Notes: generated by a model from the letters alone, not told the origin. Positions 1 to 12,150 are shown, counted from the stretch's first letter. The stretch: 17,772 nucleotides of DNA from Verrucomicrobiota bacterium (GCA_003219095.1 QHPM01000280.1:1-17772), one strand, 5' to 3'. Numbers and translations: made by a program.

Positions 1-1
1 C

Positions 2-2587
2 GAGCTCGATCTGCTCGATCTGCGCCGCCGCGCCCGGGCGCTGGGCGGTCGTTTTCAACTCAAGGCTTCCAAGTCGGAATATCTGGTCTCGAATAATCCG
101 AGCCTGCTCGAAGAGGACGACATTTTGCTTTCGCCGGGGACTGCGGGCGATGTCTTGCTTAAGATTTTTTGCGATTATGACAAACGTGTCGGGACCCTGG
201 AAGTGCTGGAGGCCGATCGCCCGATTGTGGTAGGCGAGACCAATGTGCGCACCACTTCGCCGTTAAAGGATGGTGACACCATTCGCATCGATGTCGGGCA
301 GTTTCTGAAATGCAATTTTTCCGAGCGCATCATCGAGGAAGAGCGCAACATCATTCGTACCCTGGAGGTGAGCGAGGTTACGCACCGCTTTGGCAGCGGC
401 GATATCGGGCTGGAAGGAATTTCCTTCAATGTCACGCGCGGGGAATTGGTTTGCGTGATGGGGGCGAGCGGCTCTGGGAAAAGCACGTTGCTCAAAGTCT
501 TGGCCGGACAACTGGAGCCCAACGGTGGCCAGGTCCTCCTTAATAATCAGTCCCTTTATCCGAATCTCGATCAGCTCAAGCGCTACATCAGTTACATCCC
601 GCAAGAAGACGCTTTCGATGAGCACCTGACCATCGGCGAAAATTTGCAGTTCGCGGCCGCGATTCGCTCGCCGCATTTGTCACGGCGCGACCGAACCCGC
701 CGCCTGGAAGGAAAGTTGGTCGAGCTCGGTTTGAGCGAGCGGCGCGATGCCGTCGTCGGTACCGCGATTAAGAAAAGGCTCAGCGGTGGCGAACGCAAAC
801 GACTCAACATCGGCCTCGACATGATCGGTTCGGCGGACGTTTATCTTTTCGACGAACCGACTTCGGGCCTGAGCTCAAAAGATTCCGAGCACGTCATCGA
901 GATCATTCGTTCGATGGCGCACAACAAAATCATCATCGTCACCATTCACCAGCCGAGCTCGAAACTCTTCCAGATGTTTCACAAAGCCATCCTGCTCGAC
1001 AAAGGCGGACGACTTGTCTTTTTCGGGACCCCGACCGAGATGCTGCGTTATTTCGCGGAAGCGGAACACCAGCACCAATTCGGCGCCGATCTGGGGGCAT
1101 GTCCATCGTGCGGAACAACCCGTCCGGAATTTATTTTCGATGTTTTGGAAACGCCGCTGCGCGATCTGAGTGGCGACATTATTTACGAGGAGAACACTCG
1201 CGGTCAACTGGTGCCGGCGCGGCGTTACGCACCGGAATTCTGGCGGGACAAATACGAAGCGTTCCGGCTGATCCAGGATGTTAAGCAGGTTTCCTTGCGC
1301 AAGGAGCCGGTGGCGCCGTTGCCGAGCGCGCCGCTGCAAAGGAAAAAACGGGTACCGTTTCGCTGGCACGACGAATGGACACAATTGCGCACGCTCCTAA
1401 AAAGGGCCTTTATCAGCAAACTGCGCAACCGCGGCAATCTTGTCATCACCATCGGGGTCGCGCCGGTACTGGCCTTTCTCATCGCAAGTTTGCTGCGCTA
1501 CTCCGATAGCGGCACGTACGATTTCGCCTCCGCCTATCACATCCCAACGTTTCTCTTTCTCACGCTCATCGTCGCGATGTTCCTCGGGTTAACCAATAGC
1601 GCTGACGACATCATTCGCGATCGGGTCGTCCTGCAACGAGAGCGCAATCTTAATGTCAGGCTGCCCTACTATATTTTCGCGAAAACGACTTCTTTGGGCG
1701 TGTTCGCGCTGTTGCAATGCGTTCTCTTTGTCTTCATCGGCAATTACATTCTCGAAATCCGCGGGATGTTTTGGATTTACCTCGGGATCGTGTTCATCAC
1801 AGCGATGGGCGGGGTCGCCCTTGGGCTGGTGGTTTCCTCTCTCGTTGCCGATCCGAAGACCGCGGCTAACATCGTGCCACTGGTGTTGATTCCGCAGATC
1901 ATCATGGGTGGCGCGCTCATTAAATATGAGGACATGAATCGGAACCTCGCTCTTGTTTACACTTTCACGCGCTGGTTTTCGGAGCATCCGAACAAGGAAC
2001 AGAACAAGAAAATGGACAGCAAATTGCAGGTACCATTCATCTGCCAGTTCATCGCCATGCGCTGGTCTTATGAAGAGATGATTGTGGCGCAGGCCAAATT
2101 GAATCCGGTGACGCGCCGGCAGGACCGGATCCAGCGCGAAATCGATCGGATCGTGGCTCGTCATGATACTCGGCCAGAATCAAGGAGACGTTTGAATGAT
2201 TTAAAGGATACATTGGCGATGTTGTCGGGCCTGGAGGCAAAAACGCCGGACGATTTGGATCGGTATCTCGGGGGGATTGATCAGGTGCTCGATGGTAAGC
2301 AGTCGTTCGATCGCACCCAATTCAAGAATGCCAATGGCCCGGTAACCGCGGAGACGCTCTATTTGAACCAAAAAGTATCCGATTTGATTTCGAACGCGGA
2401 GATGGAACAAAGCGATTATCGTCGCGGCGGAAAACCCAATGTGTTTTTTGGCCAGTATAAGCGTTACCTCGGGATGCAGGTGGATGTCTTCATCTTCAAC
2501 ACCTTGGTGTTGATTGGATCGACACTCTGTCTGCTCGGGCTTTTGCATTGGGTTCTGCGGCGGCAATTGGATGTGCGGCGGACCTAA
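2..2587 (+). CDS. ABCG-type ABC transporter, fused ATPase and permease (5' end cut by window edge)
   Basis: The frame is open from base 2, so the N-terminus lies left of the window; the TTG at 125 is internal. 861 residues are visible. Order: an N-terminal region rich in beta-type sequence with LKDGDTIRI, possibly FHA-like (tentative), up to about nt 360; then a nucleotide-binding domain with Walker A GASGSGKST (461-487), signature LSGGE (779-793), Walker B VYLFDEP (839-859) and H-loop His (947-949). The permease follows, with about six hydrophobic segments near 1438-1502, 1540-1602, 1675-1755, 1767-1848, 1862-1921 and 2486-2560. ATPase before permease, the RERNLNVRLPYYIFAK connector and a large loop between segments 5 and 6 are the ABCG (white/brown) arrangement. 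It probably exports a lipid or hydrophobic compound as a homodimer; the substrate cannot be read from the sequence. The loop (about nt 1930-2480) is charged and partly helical. Family call is firm. Confidence 0.93.
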   Translation, partial: ELDLLDLRRRARALGGRFQLKASKSEYLVSNNPSLLEEDDILLSPGTAGDVLLKIFCDYDKRVGTLEVLEADRPIVVGETNVRTTSPLKDGDTIRIDVGQFLKCNFSERIIEEERNIIRTLEVSEVTHRFGSGDIGLEGISFNVTRGELVCVMGASGSGKSTLLKVLAGQLEPNGGQVLLNNQSLYPNLDQLKRYISYIPQEDAFDEHLTIGENLQFAAAIRSPHLSRRDRTRRLEGKLVELGLSERRDAVVGTAIKKRLSGGERKRLNIGLDMIGSADVYLFDEPTSGLSSKDSEHVIEIIRSMAHNKIIIVTIHQPSSKLFQMFHKAILLDKGGRLVFFGTPTEMLRYFAEAEHQHQFGADLGACPSCGTTRPEFIFDVLETPLRDLSGDIIYEENTRGQLVPARRYAPEFWRDKYEAFRLIQDVKQVSLRKEPVAPLPSAPLQRKKRVPFRWHDEWTQLRTLLKRAFISKLRNRGNLVITIGVAPVLAFLIASLLRYSDSGTYDFASAYHIPTFLFLTLIVAMFLGLTNSADDIIRDRVVLQRERNLNVRLPYYIFAKTTSLGVFALLQCVLFVFIGNYILEIRGMFWIYLGIVFITAMGGVALGLVVSSLVADPKTAANIVPLVLIPQIIMGGALIKYEDMNRNLALVYTFTRWFSEHPNKEQNKKMDSKLQVPFICQFIAMRWSYEEMIVAQAKLNPVTRRQDRIQREIDRIVARHDTRPESRRRLNDLKDTLAMLSGLEAKTPDDLDRYLGGIDQVLDGKQSFDRTQFKNANGPVTAETLYLNQKVSDLISNAEMEQSDYRRGGKPNVFFGQYKRYLGMQVDVFIFNTLVLIGSTLCLLGLLHWVLRRQLDVRRT

Positions 2588-2596
2588 CCACACTCC

Positions 2597-2690
2597 GTCA
2601 TACTGAGCGGAGCGCAGCGCAGTCGAAGAATCCTGCGGAAGTTACCTTTGAGATTACGCAACGGGATCCCTCGACTTCGCTCGGGATGAC
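2597..2690. repeat. REP-like palindromic element, copy 1
   Basis: The left arm (2597-2636, GTCATACTGAGCGG.. to ..CGAAGAATCC) and the right arm (2661-2690, GGGATCCCTCGACTTCGC then TCGGGATGAC) are imperfect inverted repeats around a spacer. The 67 nt from 2624 to 2690 align without gaps to 3904-3970, about 54 of 67 bases identical by eye, spacer included. So this is a dispersed element and not merely a local hairpin. It lies 9 nt after the ABC transporter stop and may also act in transcript ending or stability. Confidence 0.85.
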
Positions 2691-2738
2691 CGAGACAAAT
2701 ATTGGCAACCGGCGCGGTTGCCCTACAATTTAAATAAT

Positions 2739-3869
2739 ATGGCCACCAAATCTCAGACGGCGCGCCTGATTGTCGCGCCCAGCGATACTGACGCGGACAT
2801 GCTTTACGCGACGCGGATTTTCATCGGCGATCCATTCATTTTTCTTCAGCAAAACGGAAAGCGCACACTAGTCCTGAGCGATCTGGAGATCGATCGAGCG
2901 AAGAAAAATGCCAAGGCGGACGAGTTTGTCATGTTCAGCCAGCTCGAACGCGAAGTTCAGGGCAAGGCAAAAAAGGCGCCGCCCTACGAAAAAGTCGTGG
3001 CGCATTTTCTAACGAAGCGTGGAGTAAAGCGGGCGAAGGTGCCGGCGAATTTTCCGCTGGGCTTTGCTAACGAGATTAGGCGGAGGGGAATCGCGCTGAA
3101 AACGAGCAACGGGCTTTTCTGGCCGGCGCGGGAGAAGAAAACAGCGGAGGAAATTCGGCTGCTCAAGCGCGCGCTAAGGATTACCGAAACCGGAATGAAA
3201 CGGGGAATGGAAATCCTGAAAGTATCAAAACCAGGCGCGGGAAAAAAATTGAACTGGTCCGGCAAAACGTTGACTTCGGAAATTCTGCGGGCGGAAATAG
3301 ATAGCGCAATTTTGCGCGCCGGCGGCGTGCCGACGAACACAATCGTAGCCGGGGGCGATCAGGCCTGCGATCCACACGAACGTGGATTCGGTCCGCTGCA
3401 GGCAAATTCGTTAATCATTCTCGATATTTTCCCTCGCGATGGAAAGACCGGCTATTGGGGCGACATGACGCGAACAGTGGTGCGCGGTCGCGCCAGCGAG
3501 GAGCAGCGCAAACTTTGGGAAGCGGTCAAGGCGGGCCAGGCGTTGGCTTTGAAACGAATCAAAGCGGGCGTGGACGGAATGAGTATTCACAAGGCGATCA
3601 CCGAGCTATTTGATCGGCGCGGCTTTCCCACGGAAGTGCGTAATGGGCGCCGCGTCGGGTTTTTTCACGGGACCGGTCACGGGCTCGGGCTCGAAATTCA
3701 CGAGTATCCCCGTTTGCAAAAGGTGGTGTTGAAAGCGGGACAATGTCTCACGGTCGAGCCCGGTTTGTATTATCCGGGAATCGGGGGCGCGCGGATCGAG
3801 GATGTAGTGATTGTGGAAAAAGATGGCTATCGAATTCTCTCGAAGTTTCCAAAACGACTAGAAATTTGA
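2739..3869 (+). CDS. M24 family metallopeptidase (Xaa-Pro aminopeptidase-like)
   Basis: 376 residues from the ATG at 2739; the frame also has a TTG at 2718, but the ATG fits better. The first 130 or so residues form a creatinase-type N-terminal domain; the rest is a pita-bread M24 domain. All five expected metal ligands are present in order: D229 (LDIFPRD), D242 (GDMTRT), H314 (GTGHGLG), E340 (VEPGLY) and E354 (RIEDV). It should be a cytoplasmic dinuclear metal-dependent peptidase removing N-terminal residues before proline, although M24 members also include creatinase and other hydrolases. No signal peptide or clear Shine-Dalgarno sequence is seen. The gene stands alone between two copies of the same palindromic repeat (2597-2690, 3887-3970). 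Confidence 0.9.
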   Translation: MATKSQTARLIVAPSDTDADMLYATRIFIGDPFIFLQQNGKRTLVLSDLEIDRAKKNAKADEFVMFSQLEREVQGKAKKAPPYEKVVAHFLTKRGVKRAKVPANFPLGFANEIRRRGIALKTSNGLFWPAREKKTAEEIRLLKRALRITETGMKRGMEILKVSKPGAGKKLNWSGKTLTSEILRAEIDSAILRAGGVPTNTIVAGGDQACDPHERGFGPLQANSLIILDIFPRDGKTGYWGDMTRTVVRGRASEEQRKLWEAVKAGQALALKRIKAGVDGMSIHKAITELFDRRGFPTEVRNGRRVGFFHGTGHGLGLEIHEYPRLQKVVLKAGQCLTVEPGLYYPGIGGARIEDVVIVEKDGYRILSKFPKRLEI

Positions 3870-3886
3870 GCAGCGCCCAAATTTCG

Positions 3887-3970
3887 GTCATCCCGAGCCA
3901 AGTCGAGGGATCCCGTTGAAGTTACCTTAAAGCTTGCGCGGCGGGATCCCTCGACATTGCTCGGGATGAC
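3887..3970. repeat. REP-like palindromic element, copy 2 (strong hairpin)
   Basis: The 29-nt left arm 3887-3915 (GTCATCCCGAGCCAAGTCGA..) and right arm 3942-3970 pair at 27 of 29 positions across a 26-nt spacer. Spacer and right arm match copy 1 at 2624-2690. It starts 18 nt after the M24 stop codon and could terminate or protect that transcript, but there is no T-run as in a classical intrinsic terminator. A REPIN-like unit moved by a transposase encoded elsewhere is plausible; no such transposase lies in this window. Confidence 0.9.
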
Positions 3971-4039
3971 GGAAGCTTGAAGCGAAATGAACGAAGCGAG
4001 ATTCCCGGCGTCTAATTAGCAGACACACTTAAGACAGGA

Positions 4040-4738
4040 ATGTTCTATCCAATCGGATTCGGCGGAAGTCATTGGTTGCTTTATATCGGCGTTCCTTTGA
4101 TCATCGGCATCTGGGCGCAGATTCGGGTGAGCAGCGCGTTTGGGCGCTGGAGCAAGGTGCGCGCGAGCTCCAACATTACCGGCGCGGAATGCGCGCGCGA
4201 AATTTTGCAGGCGGCGCAAATTCACGATGTCGAGGTGGTGGAGACGAACGATTTTCTGGGCGATCATTACGATCCGACCAAGAAAAAGCTCTGTCTCTCG
4301 AGCAACGTTTACAACACCCCCTCGGTCGCATCCCTCGGTATTGCCGCGCACGAAACCGGGCACGCCATCCAGCATGCAAAATCTTACGCGCCATTGAAAG
4401 CGCGCATGGCAGTGGTGCCATTGACCATGGCGGCGTCGCAGATGCTGCCGTTTGTAATAATCGGCGGATTATTTTTTCATATGACCGGGCTGATTACACT
4501 TGGCATTTATTGTTACGCCATTCTGCTGGTCTTTCAGTTGATCACGCTCCCCGTGGAGTTTGATGCCTCGCGTCGCGCCAAGATTATTTTGCAGCAAATG
4601 GGGATTGTGCAGCCGGGAGCTGAGGTCGCGGGGGTAAACAATGTGCTCAATGCCGCGGCGCTCACCTACGTCGCCGCCTTCATCGCCGCACTCGGCAACT
4701 TGCTCTGGCTCTTGTCAGTGCGCGATCGCCGGAGCTGA
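4040..4738 (+). CDS. YugP-like neutral zinc metallopeptidase, integral membrane
   Basis: 232 residues, the usual size of the YugP family (Zn_peptidase_2, PF04298). A hydrophobic N-terminal anchor lies at residues 10-25. The zinc site HETGH is at H104-E105-H108, and a likely third ligand is E173 in LPVEFDAS, a segment conserved in this family. Hydrophobic segments near residues 130-170 and 205-225 anchor the C-terminal half. The biological substrate of the family is poorly known; a role in membrane protein turnover is inference. The ATG at 4040 is preceded by AGGA almost touching it, so initiation signals are weak. It is followed at 106 nt by the sigma factor gene, possibly co-transcribed. Confidence 0.93.
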   Translation: MFYPIGFGGSHWLLYIGVPLIIGIWAQIRVSSAFGRWSKVRASSNITGAECAREILQAAQIHDVEVVETNDFLGDHYDPTKKKLCLSSNVYNTPSVASLGIAAHETGHAIQHAKSYAPLKARMAVVPLTMAASQMLPFVIIGGLFFHMTGLITLGIYCYAILLVFQLITLPVEFDASRRAKIILQQMGIVQPGAEVAGVNNVLNAAALTYVAAFIAALGNLLWLLSVRDRRS

Positions 4739-4843
4739 TCGCGTCCGTTGAAAAAAATGAGTTCCGTTCTCGCTCCGCCGCGCCGAATCTCTGATTTGTT
4801 GTCGTCGGTCCCCGGCCCGAATGTTAAGACGAAGAGACGGGCC

Positions 4844-5440
4844 ATGGACCAGCCACGAACCGATGAAGATCAGCAGCTTGTCGCGCGTACCCAGGATGGG
4901 GATGCCGGCGCCTTCGATCAGCTAGTGGTGAAATACACCCCGCGCCTTTACGGCCTGGTCTATAACATGACCTCGAATCACGAGGACACGAACGACCTGC
5001 TCCAGGATATTTTTTCCAAAGCCTACAAATCGATCCGCGGTTTCCGCGGCAAATCCTCTTTCTACACCTGGATCCATTCCATCGCGGTGAACATGACGCT
5101 GAATTTTTTAAAGAAACGCGGCCGCCGTTTTCACCTCAGCCTCGACGATGTGGACGCGAGCATTCAGAACGACAAGGAATTTCTCGAGCTTACGCAAACC
5201 AGCAGTCCGGTGCGGGAGGCCGACCTGTCCGAGCTCCAGCGAAGATTGAACGAGGCCATGATGAAACTGTCTGATGAACACAGAGCCGTTGTGACTATGT
5301 TCCACATTCAAGGAATGCCCCACGCCGAGATCAGTAAAATCTTGAACGTTTCTGAAGGAACGGTACGTTCCCGGCTCTTCTACGCGAATCGGCAATTGCA
5401 AAATTATCTGGACGAGTTTCGCAAGAACCCGGTGACGTAA
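4844..5440 (+). CDS. ECF (RpoE-like) RNA polymerase sigma factor
   Basis: 198 residues from the ATG at 4844, a normal ECF length. Region 2 covers about residues 22-95: GAFDQLVVKYTPRLYGLVY, then LLQDIFSKAYKSIRGFRG and the TWIHSIAVN segment. Region 4 is at about 135-190, with HAEISKILNVSEGTVRSRLF as the helix-turn-helix that reads the -35 element. In-frame starts at ATG 4757 and TTG 4748 would add about 30 poorly structured residues; 4844 is chosen because region 2 normally begins close to the N-terminus and a weak GAAGAG lies upstream. The putative anti-sigma gene starts 12 nt after the stop, as in sigma/anti-sigma operons. The target regulon cannot be read here. Confidence 0.92.
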   Translation: MDQPRTDEDQQLVARTQDGDAGAFDQLVVKYTPRLYGLVYNMTSNHEDTNDLLQDIFSKAYKSIRGFRGKSSFYTWIHSIAVNMTLNFLKKRGRRFHLSLDDVDASIQNDKEFLELTQTSSPVREADLSELQRRLNEAMMKLSDEHRAVVTMFHIQGMPHAEISKILNVSEGTVRSRLFYANRQLQNYLDEFRKNPVT

Positions 5441-5452
5441 AGACAAAAGAAG

Positions 5453-5929
5453 ATGGACGAGTTCGACGACAACGAAATTGGCCGGCTGTTGCGGTTGAAA
5501 AAATACGAGCAACCGCCTCCCGGTTATTTCGAAAATTTCTTGCACGAATTTCATCGGCGGCAACGCGATGAACTGCTCCGCCAACCACTCTGGAAAATCG
5601 CGTTTGGTCGGGCGCAGGATTTCATGATGAGCCTCAATGTTGCCCGGCTCGCGTCTTATCCCGTGGCGGTGACGGCGGTGTTGCTTTGCGCGGCAGTGAT
5701 CTCGCTCAAAATTTATCAGACCCCGCCGACCCCGAATGTGGCCCGCGTTGCTCCCATCGTTCCAGCCCAAAGTGCGACCGATGGTGGCTGGAGTCTGGCC
5801 TCGCCGGTCTCCACTCGCATTACCGTTACTCAACCGCGCTCGCATCTCTCGACTCATCGGGCGGCCACGCCTCCGCGTTATGTGCTGGACAGCATGCCCG
5901 TGAGTTATGAGTCGTCATTGCGGTTTTAA
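5453..5929 (+). CDS. Putative membrane anti-sigma factor (single-pass, no zinc motif)
   Basis: 158 residues starting 12 nt after the sigma gene. An acidic then basic cytoplasmic N-terminus (about 1-64, with KYEQPPPGYFENFLHEFHRR), one transmembrane segment at about residues 65-85 and a Pro/Ser/Thr-rich C-terminal tail give the layout of a membrane-bound anti-sigma factor. The HxxxCxxC zinc motif of ZAS-type anti-sigmas is absent, so assignment rests on position and topology, not on a recognised domain. The tail (about 86-158) would lie outside the membrane and could be a protease or ligand target. The next gene, an exported HtrA-like protein, starts 37 nt later. Confidence 0.68.
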   Translation: MDEFDDNEIGRLLRLKKYEQPPPGYFENFLHEFHRRQRDELLRQPLWKIAFGRAQDFMMSLNVARLASYPVAVTAVLLCAAVISLKIYQTPPTPNVARVAPIVPAQSATDGGWSLASPVSTRITVTQPRSHLSTHRAATPPRYVLDSMPVSYESSLRF

Positions 5930-5966
5930 TGATCGCCTGAAGGCGGTTTCGGCTGGGAATCTCGCG

Positions 5967-6983
5967 ATGCGTTGGCTGCTTATCCCCATTTTTGCCGTCG
6001 CCCTATCGGCGCGGGCGGAGGACCAATCGGCCTCCACCATTAGTCGCGAGGTCAAAGATATTTTTGATCGCTGCAAGAAAGCGGTCGTGAAAATTCATGG
6101 CGACGACGAACACAGCGAGCTTTCCGGAACCGGCTTTTTTATCGATCCAACGGGCACGATTTACACGGCCTATTCCGTTGGCGGGGAAGGGAACAACTTT
6201 AGCGTTGAGTTCGATGGGAAGAAGCTGCCGGCGCGACAGCTCGTGACCGATGTTCGGAGTGGTGTCGCCATCCTGAAAGTCGATGCCACATCGCCGACGT
6301 TGCCCATTGGCAAGTCCGAAAATATGGAGGTGACCACGCCGGTTGTTGCAATTGGTTATCCCCTGGATTTGCCGGAGACACCCAGCCTCGGGTTAGTCGG
6401 TGGTTTTGATCGAAAATATCTCGGTTACTATTTTCACACGACGCACCTGCGCGTAAACGTAGCGACCCAGCGCGGGGAAGCAGGGGCGCCCCTCGTAAAC
6501 ATGAAGGGCGAAGTCGTGGGCATGGTTGCGTTTACTTTGGAAAATAATTCATCCTGTTACGCTTTGCCGATCGAAGCTGCAGAAAAAATTCGCAGCGATT
6601 TTCTGCGCTTTGGCGAAGTGCGGCATGGCTGGATTGGCGCGAAGTTGATGCAGGCATTGGAAGGAAAAGGCGGTTCGTATGCAGAAGTGACCGAGATTCT
6701 CGACAGTACCCCGGCGGCAAACTCGGGACTTCAGCCGGGCGACATTTTGGTCCAAGTCGGCCGCAGGGAAATCCATCAACCTGACGACATCATCGATGCA
6801 TCGTTTTTTCTGACTGCCGGGGAAGCGGTGCCGATCACCGTAATCCGGGGCGACGAGAAAATGACCTTCAACGTCCATGCGGATTTTCATCCTGCCAGCC
6901 AACGGCCTCCGGTAATCGCCCAGCCGAGCATGAACCAGTCGCTGCCGCTGAGCTTGCAGAAGGCGCCCGAGCGCACCCCGTAG
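5967..6983 (+). CDS. Exported HtrA/DegS-like protein with all three catalytic residues replaced (pseudoprotease) and one PDZ domain
   Basis: 338 residues from the ATG at 5967, which gives a clean signal peptide (MRWLLIPIFAVALSARA) and has GGGA upstream; an in-frame start at 5907 would overlap the previous gene. A trypsin-like fold is recognisable from GTGFFIDPTGTIYTAYSV to GEVVGMVAF. The expected His of the TNxHV motif is S70 (TAYSV), the Asp of the DxAVLK motif is G99 (RSGVAILK), and the Ser of GNSGGPL is A172 (RGEAGAPL). A PDZ domain follows at about residues 225-310 (GWIGAKL.., GLQPGDILVQVG). It should therefore bind but not cleave. Order sigma, anti-sigma, HtrA-like recalls the RpoE-RseA-DegS pathway, where DegS cuts the anti-sigma; here a sensing, scaffolding or shielding role is more likely. 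That role is inference. Confidence 0.88.
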   Translation: MRWLLIPIFAVALSARAEDQSASTISREVKDIFDRCKKAVVKIHGDDEHSELSGTGFFIDPTGTIYTAYSVGGEGNNFSVEFDGKKLPARQLVTDVRSGVAILKVDATSPTLPIGKSENMEVTTPVVAIGYPLDLPETPSLGLVGGFDRKYLGYYFHTTHLRVNVATQRGEAGAPLVNMKGEVVGMVAFTLENNSSCYALPIEAAEKIRSDFLRFGEVRHGWIGAKLMQALEGKGGSYAEVTEILDSTPAANSGLQPGDILVQVGRREIHQPDDIIDASFFLTAGEAVPITVIRGDEKMTFNVHADFHPASQRPPVIAQPSMNQSLPLSLQKAPERTP

Positions 6984-6993
6984 TTACAAATCA

Positions 6994-7020
6994 AGATTAG
7001 GTGGATCGGTCGGGCGATGC
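6994..7020 (+). repeat. Post-stop shared motif, copy A
   Basis: AGATTAGGTGGATCG (6994-7008) followed by GGTCGGGCGATGC begins 11 nt after the stop of the HtrA-like gene. The same 15 bases occur in the same sense orientation 3 nt after the stop of the second htrA homologue (minus strand, 13185-13199), also followed by a G/C-rich piece ending CGATGC. This is a short dispersed repeat or 3' UTR element of unknown function. Confidence 0.6.
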
Positions 7021-7105
7021 CAAAAAGAATGCGGTGCCCTCCGTCGCCATTCTTTGACATCGAGCAGCAATTGGCGGCCAAGCCGCTTATCCAATCCTAG
7101 AGATT

Positions 7106-7909
7106 CTACGGATGCAGATGCGGAACCCTGCTCGCAACCAGAGGCAATAGGGCAAACGTGGTCGCATCGAAAAAACCGTGCGCGATCACGGCTGGCCAGA
7201 TCGACCGGTGCACGATTAGAATGAGCCCGAGAAAAAGTCCTAACAGAGTGGCTACTGCGGCAGCAAGAATTCCCATCGACAAATGAGCGGCGCCAAAACC
7301 AATTGCGATTACAATGATCGCAATAACCTCTCCGGTGGGCGACAGAAATGCCCGTGGCCAAAGCGCCCGCATTCCTGCCAAGGTCGCACCTCGCCACAAT
7401 TCCTCACGGAAGCCCGCGCCGACGAAGCTGACCAGCGTTAGCATCAACCAGTAATAAATGCGGTTTGTCTGCAACGCGGAAAAGTCGACGAGGTGATCAA
7501 CCCTTGGCCGAATTTGTACCGCTACGTTCCGCAAAGAGTCTACGTCCACCAAGCGCGTGACTACGAGAAAGAGGATCGTGATTATGCCAACGACCGCCAG
7601 AATGACGCGAAACGCGATGGAGTAGCCGATGCCCAATGGCAATACCCACCAGCCCGGTCGCCAAGGAAGAAATAACTCTTCGGCGGTCGCGCGAGAAGCC
7701 AGCCAGCCGAGCAAAAACACAACAGCAAAGGCCCCAAGGTTGAATCCGCAAACAACGAGTAAGCCGCGTGCGCTCCCGGTTAGCGCCGGATGCTGTGGAA
7801 CGAAATAAAGCCCTCGTGCTACTCCAGGAAGAAAATAGCCACCGATCAACGCGAAATGGATCCACCAGCGCCAGCGAGGCACGTTAGATTTCCTTGAGCC
7901 ATTCATCAT
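7106..7909 (-). CDS. CPBP family intramembrane metalloprotease (CAAX/Abi type)
   Basis: 267 residues from the ATG at 7909. A TTG at 7933 would add 8 residues and overlap the ligA stop by 4 nt. About eight hydrophobic segments are visible. The CPBP (PF02517) signature motifs are in place: EExxxR at E169-E170-R173 (FREELWRG), H209 (FGAAHL) and HxxxD at H244 and D248 (AHGFFDAT). Members cleave prenylated proteins or peptides inside the membrane, or serve in bacteriocin self-immunity; the substrate here is unknown. It lies 20 nt downstream of ligA on the same strand and may share its transcript. Confidence 0.9.
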   Translation of the reverse strand: MMNGSRKSNVPRWRWWIHFALIGGYFLPGVARGLYFVPQHPALTGSARGLLVVCGFNLGAFAVVFLLGWLASRATAEELFLPWRPGWWVLPLGIGYSIAFRVILAVVGIITILFLVVTRLVDVDSLRNVAVQIRPRVDHLVDFSALQTNRIYYWLMLTLVSFVGAGFREELWRGATLAGMRALWPRAFLSPTGEVIAIIVIAIGFGAAHLSMGILAAAVATLLGLFLGLILIVHRSIWPAVIAHGFFDATTFALLPLVASRVPHLHP

Positions 7910-7929
7910 TGCCGCTGCTGCGCAATTTC

Positions 7930-11966
<4,037 letters not shown>

Positions 11967-11968
11967 AT

Positions 11969-12126
11969 GCTGCAGGATTCTGGGGAGCGCGGGCTGCTAG
12001 CCCGCAGTTGCCGGCAGCCTGCCGGCAACATCCGCGTACACACATCGATTGAGCTTTCCAAATAGCCTCGGCAAGCTACCGAGACTTGCAGGCTGGCAGC
12101 CTGCGCTCACCAGAATTTTCTGCAGC
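11969..12126. repeat. Compound palindromic repeat with three internal hairpins
   Basis: Outer arms GCTGCAG..ATTCTGGGGAGCGCGGGC (from 11969) and GCCTGCGCTCACCAGAAT..CTGCAGC (to 12126) are inverted copies. Inside lie GCGGGCT/AGCCCGC (11989-12005), GTTGCCGGCA/TGCCGGCAAC (12007-12029, 10-bp stem, 3-nt loop) and GCAGGCT/AGCCTGC (12088-12104). It begins 3 nt after the kinase-MurQ stop and ends 25 nt from the stop of the convergent lipoprotein gene, so it may insulate the two transcripts. Region 11967-12150 shows no gene. Confidence 0.8.
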
Positions 12127-12150
12127 GTCGATCCATGCATCGCGAAACTG

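Noticed and set aside
2548..2733. Small open frame over repeat copy 1
   Set aside because: It overlaps the ABC transporter end and consists largely of translated repeat.
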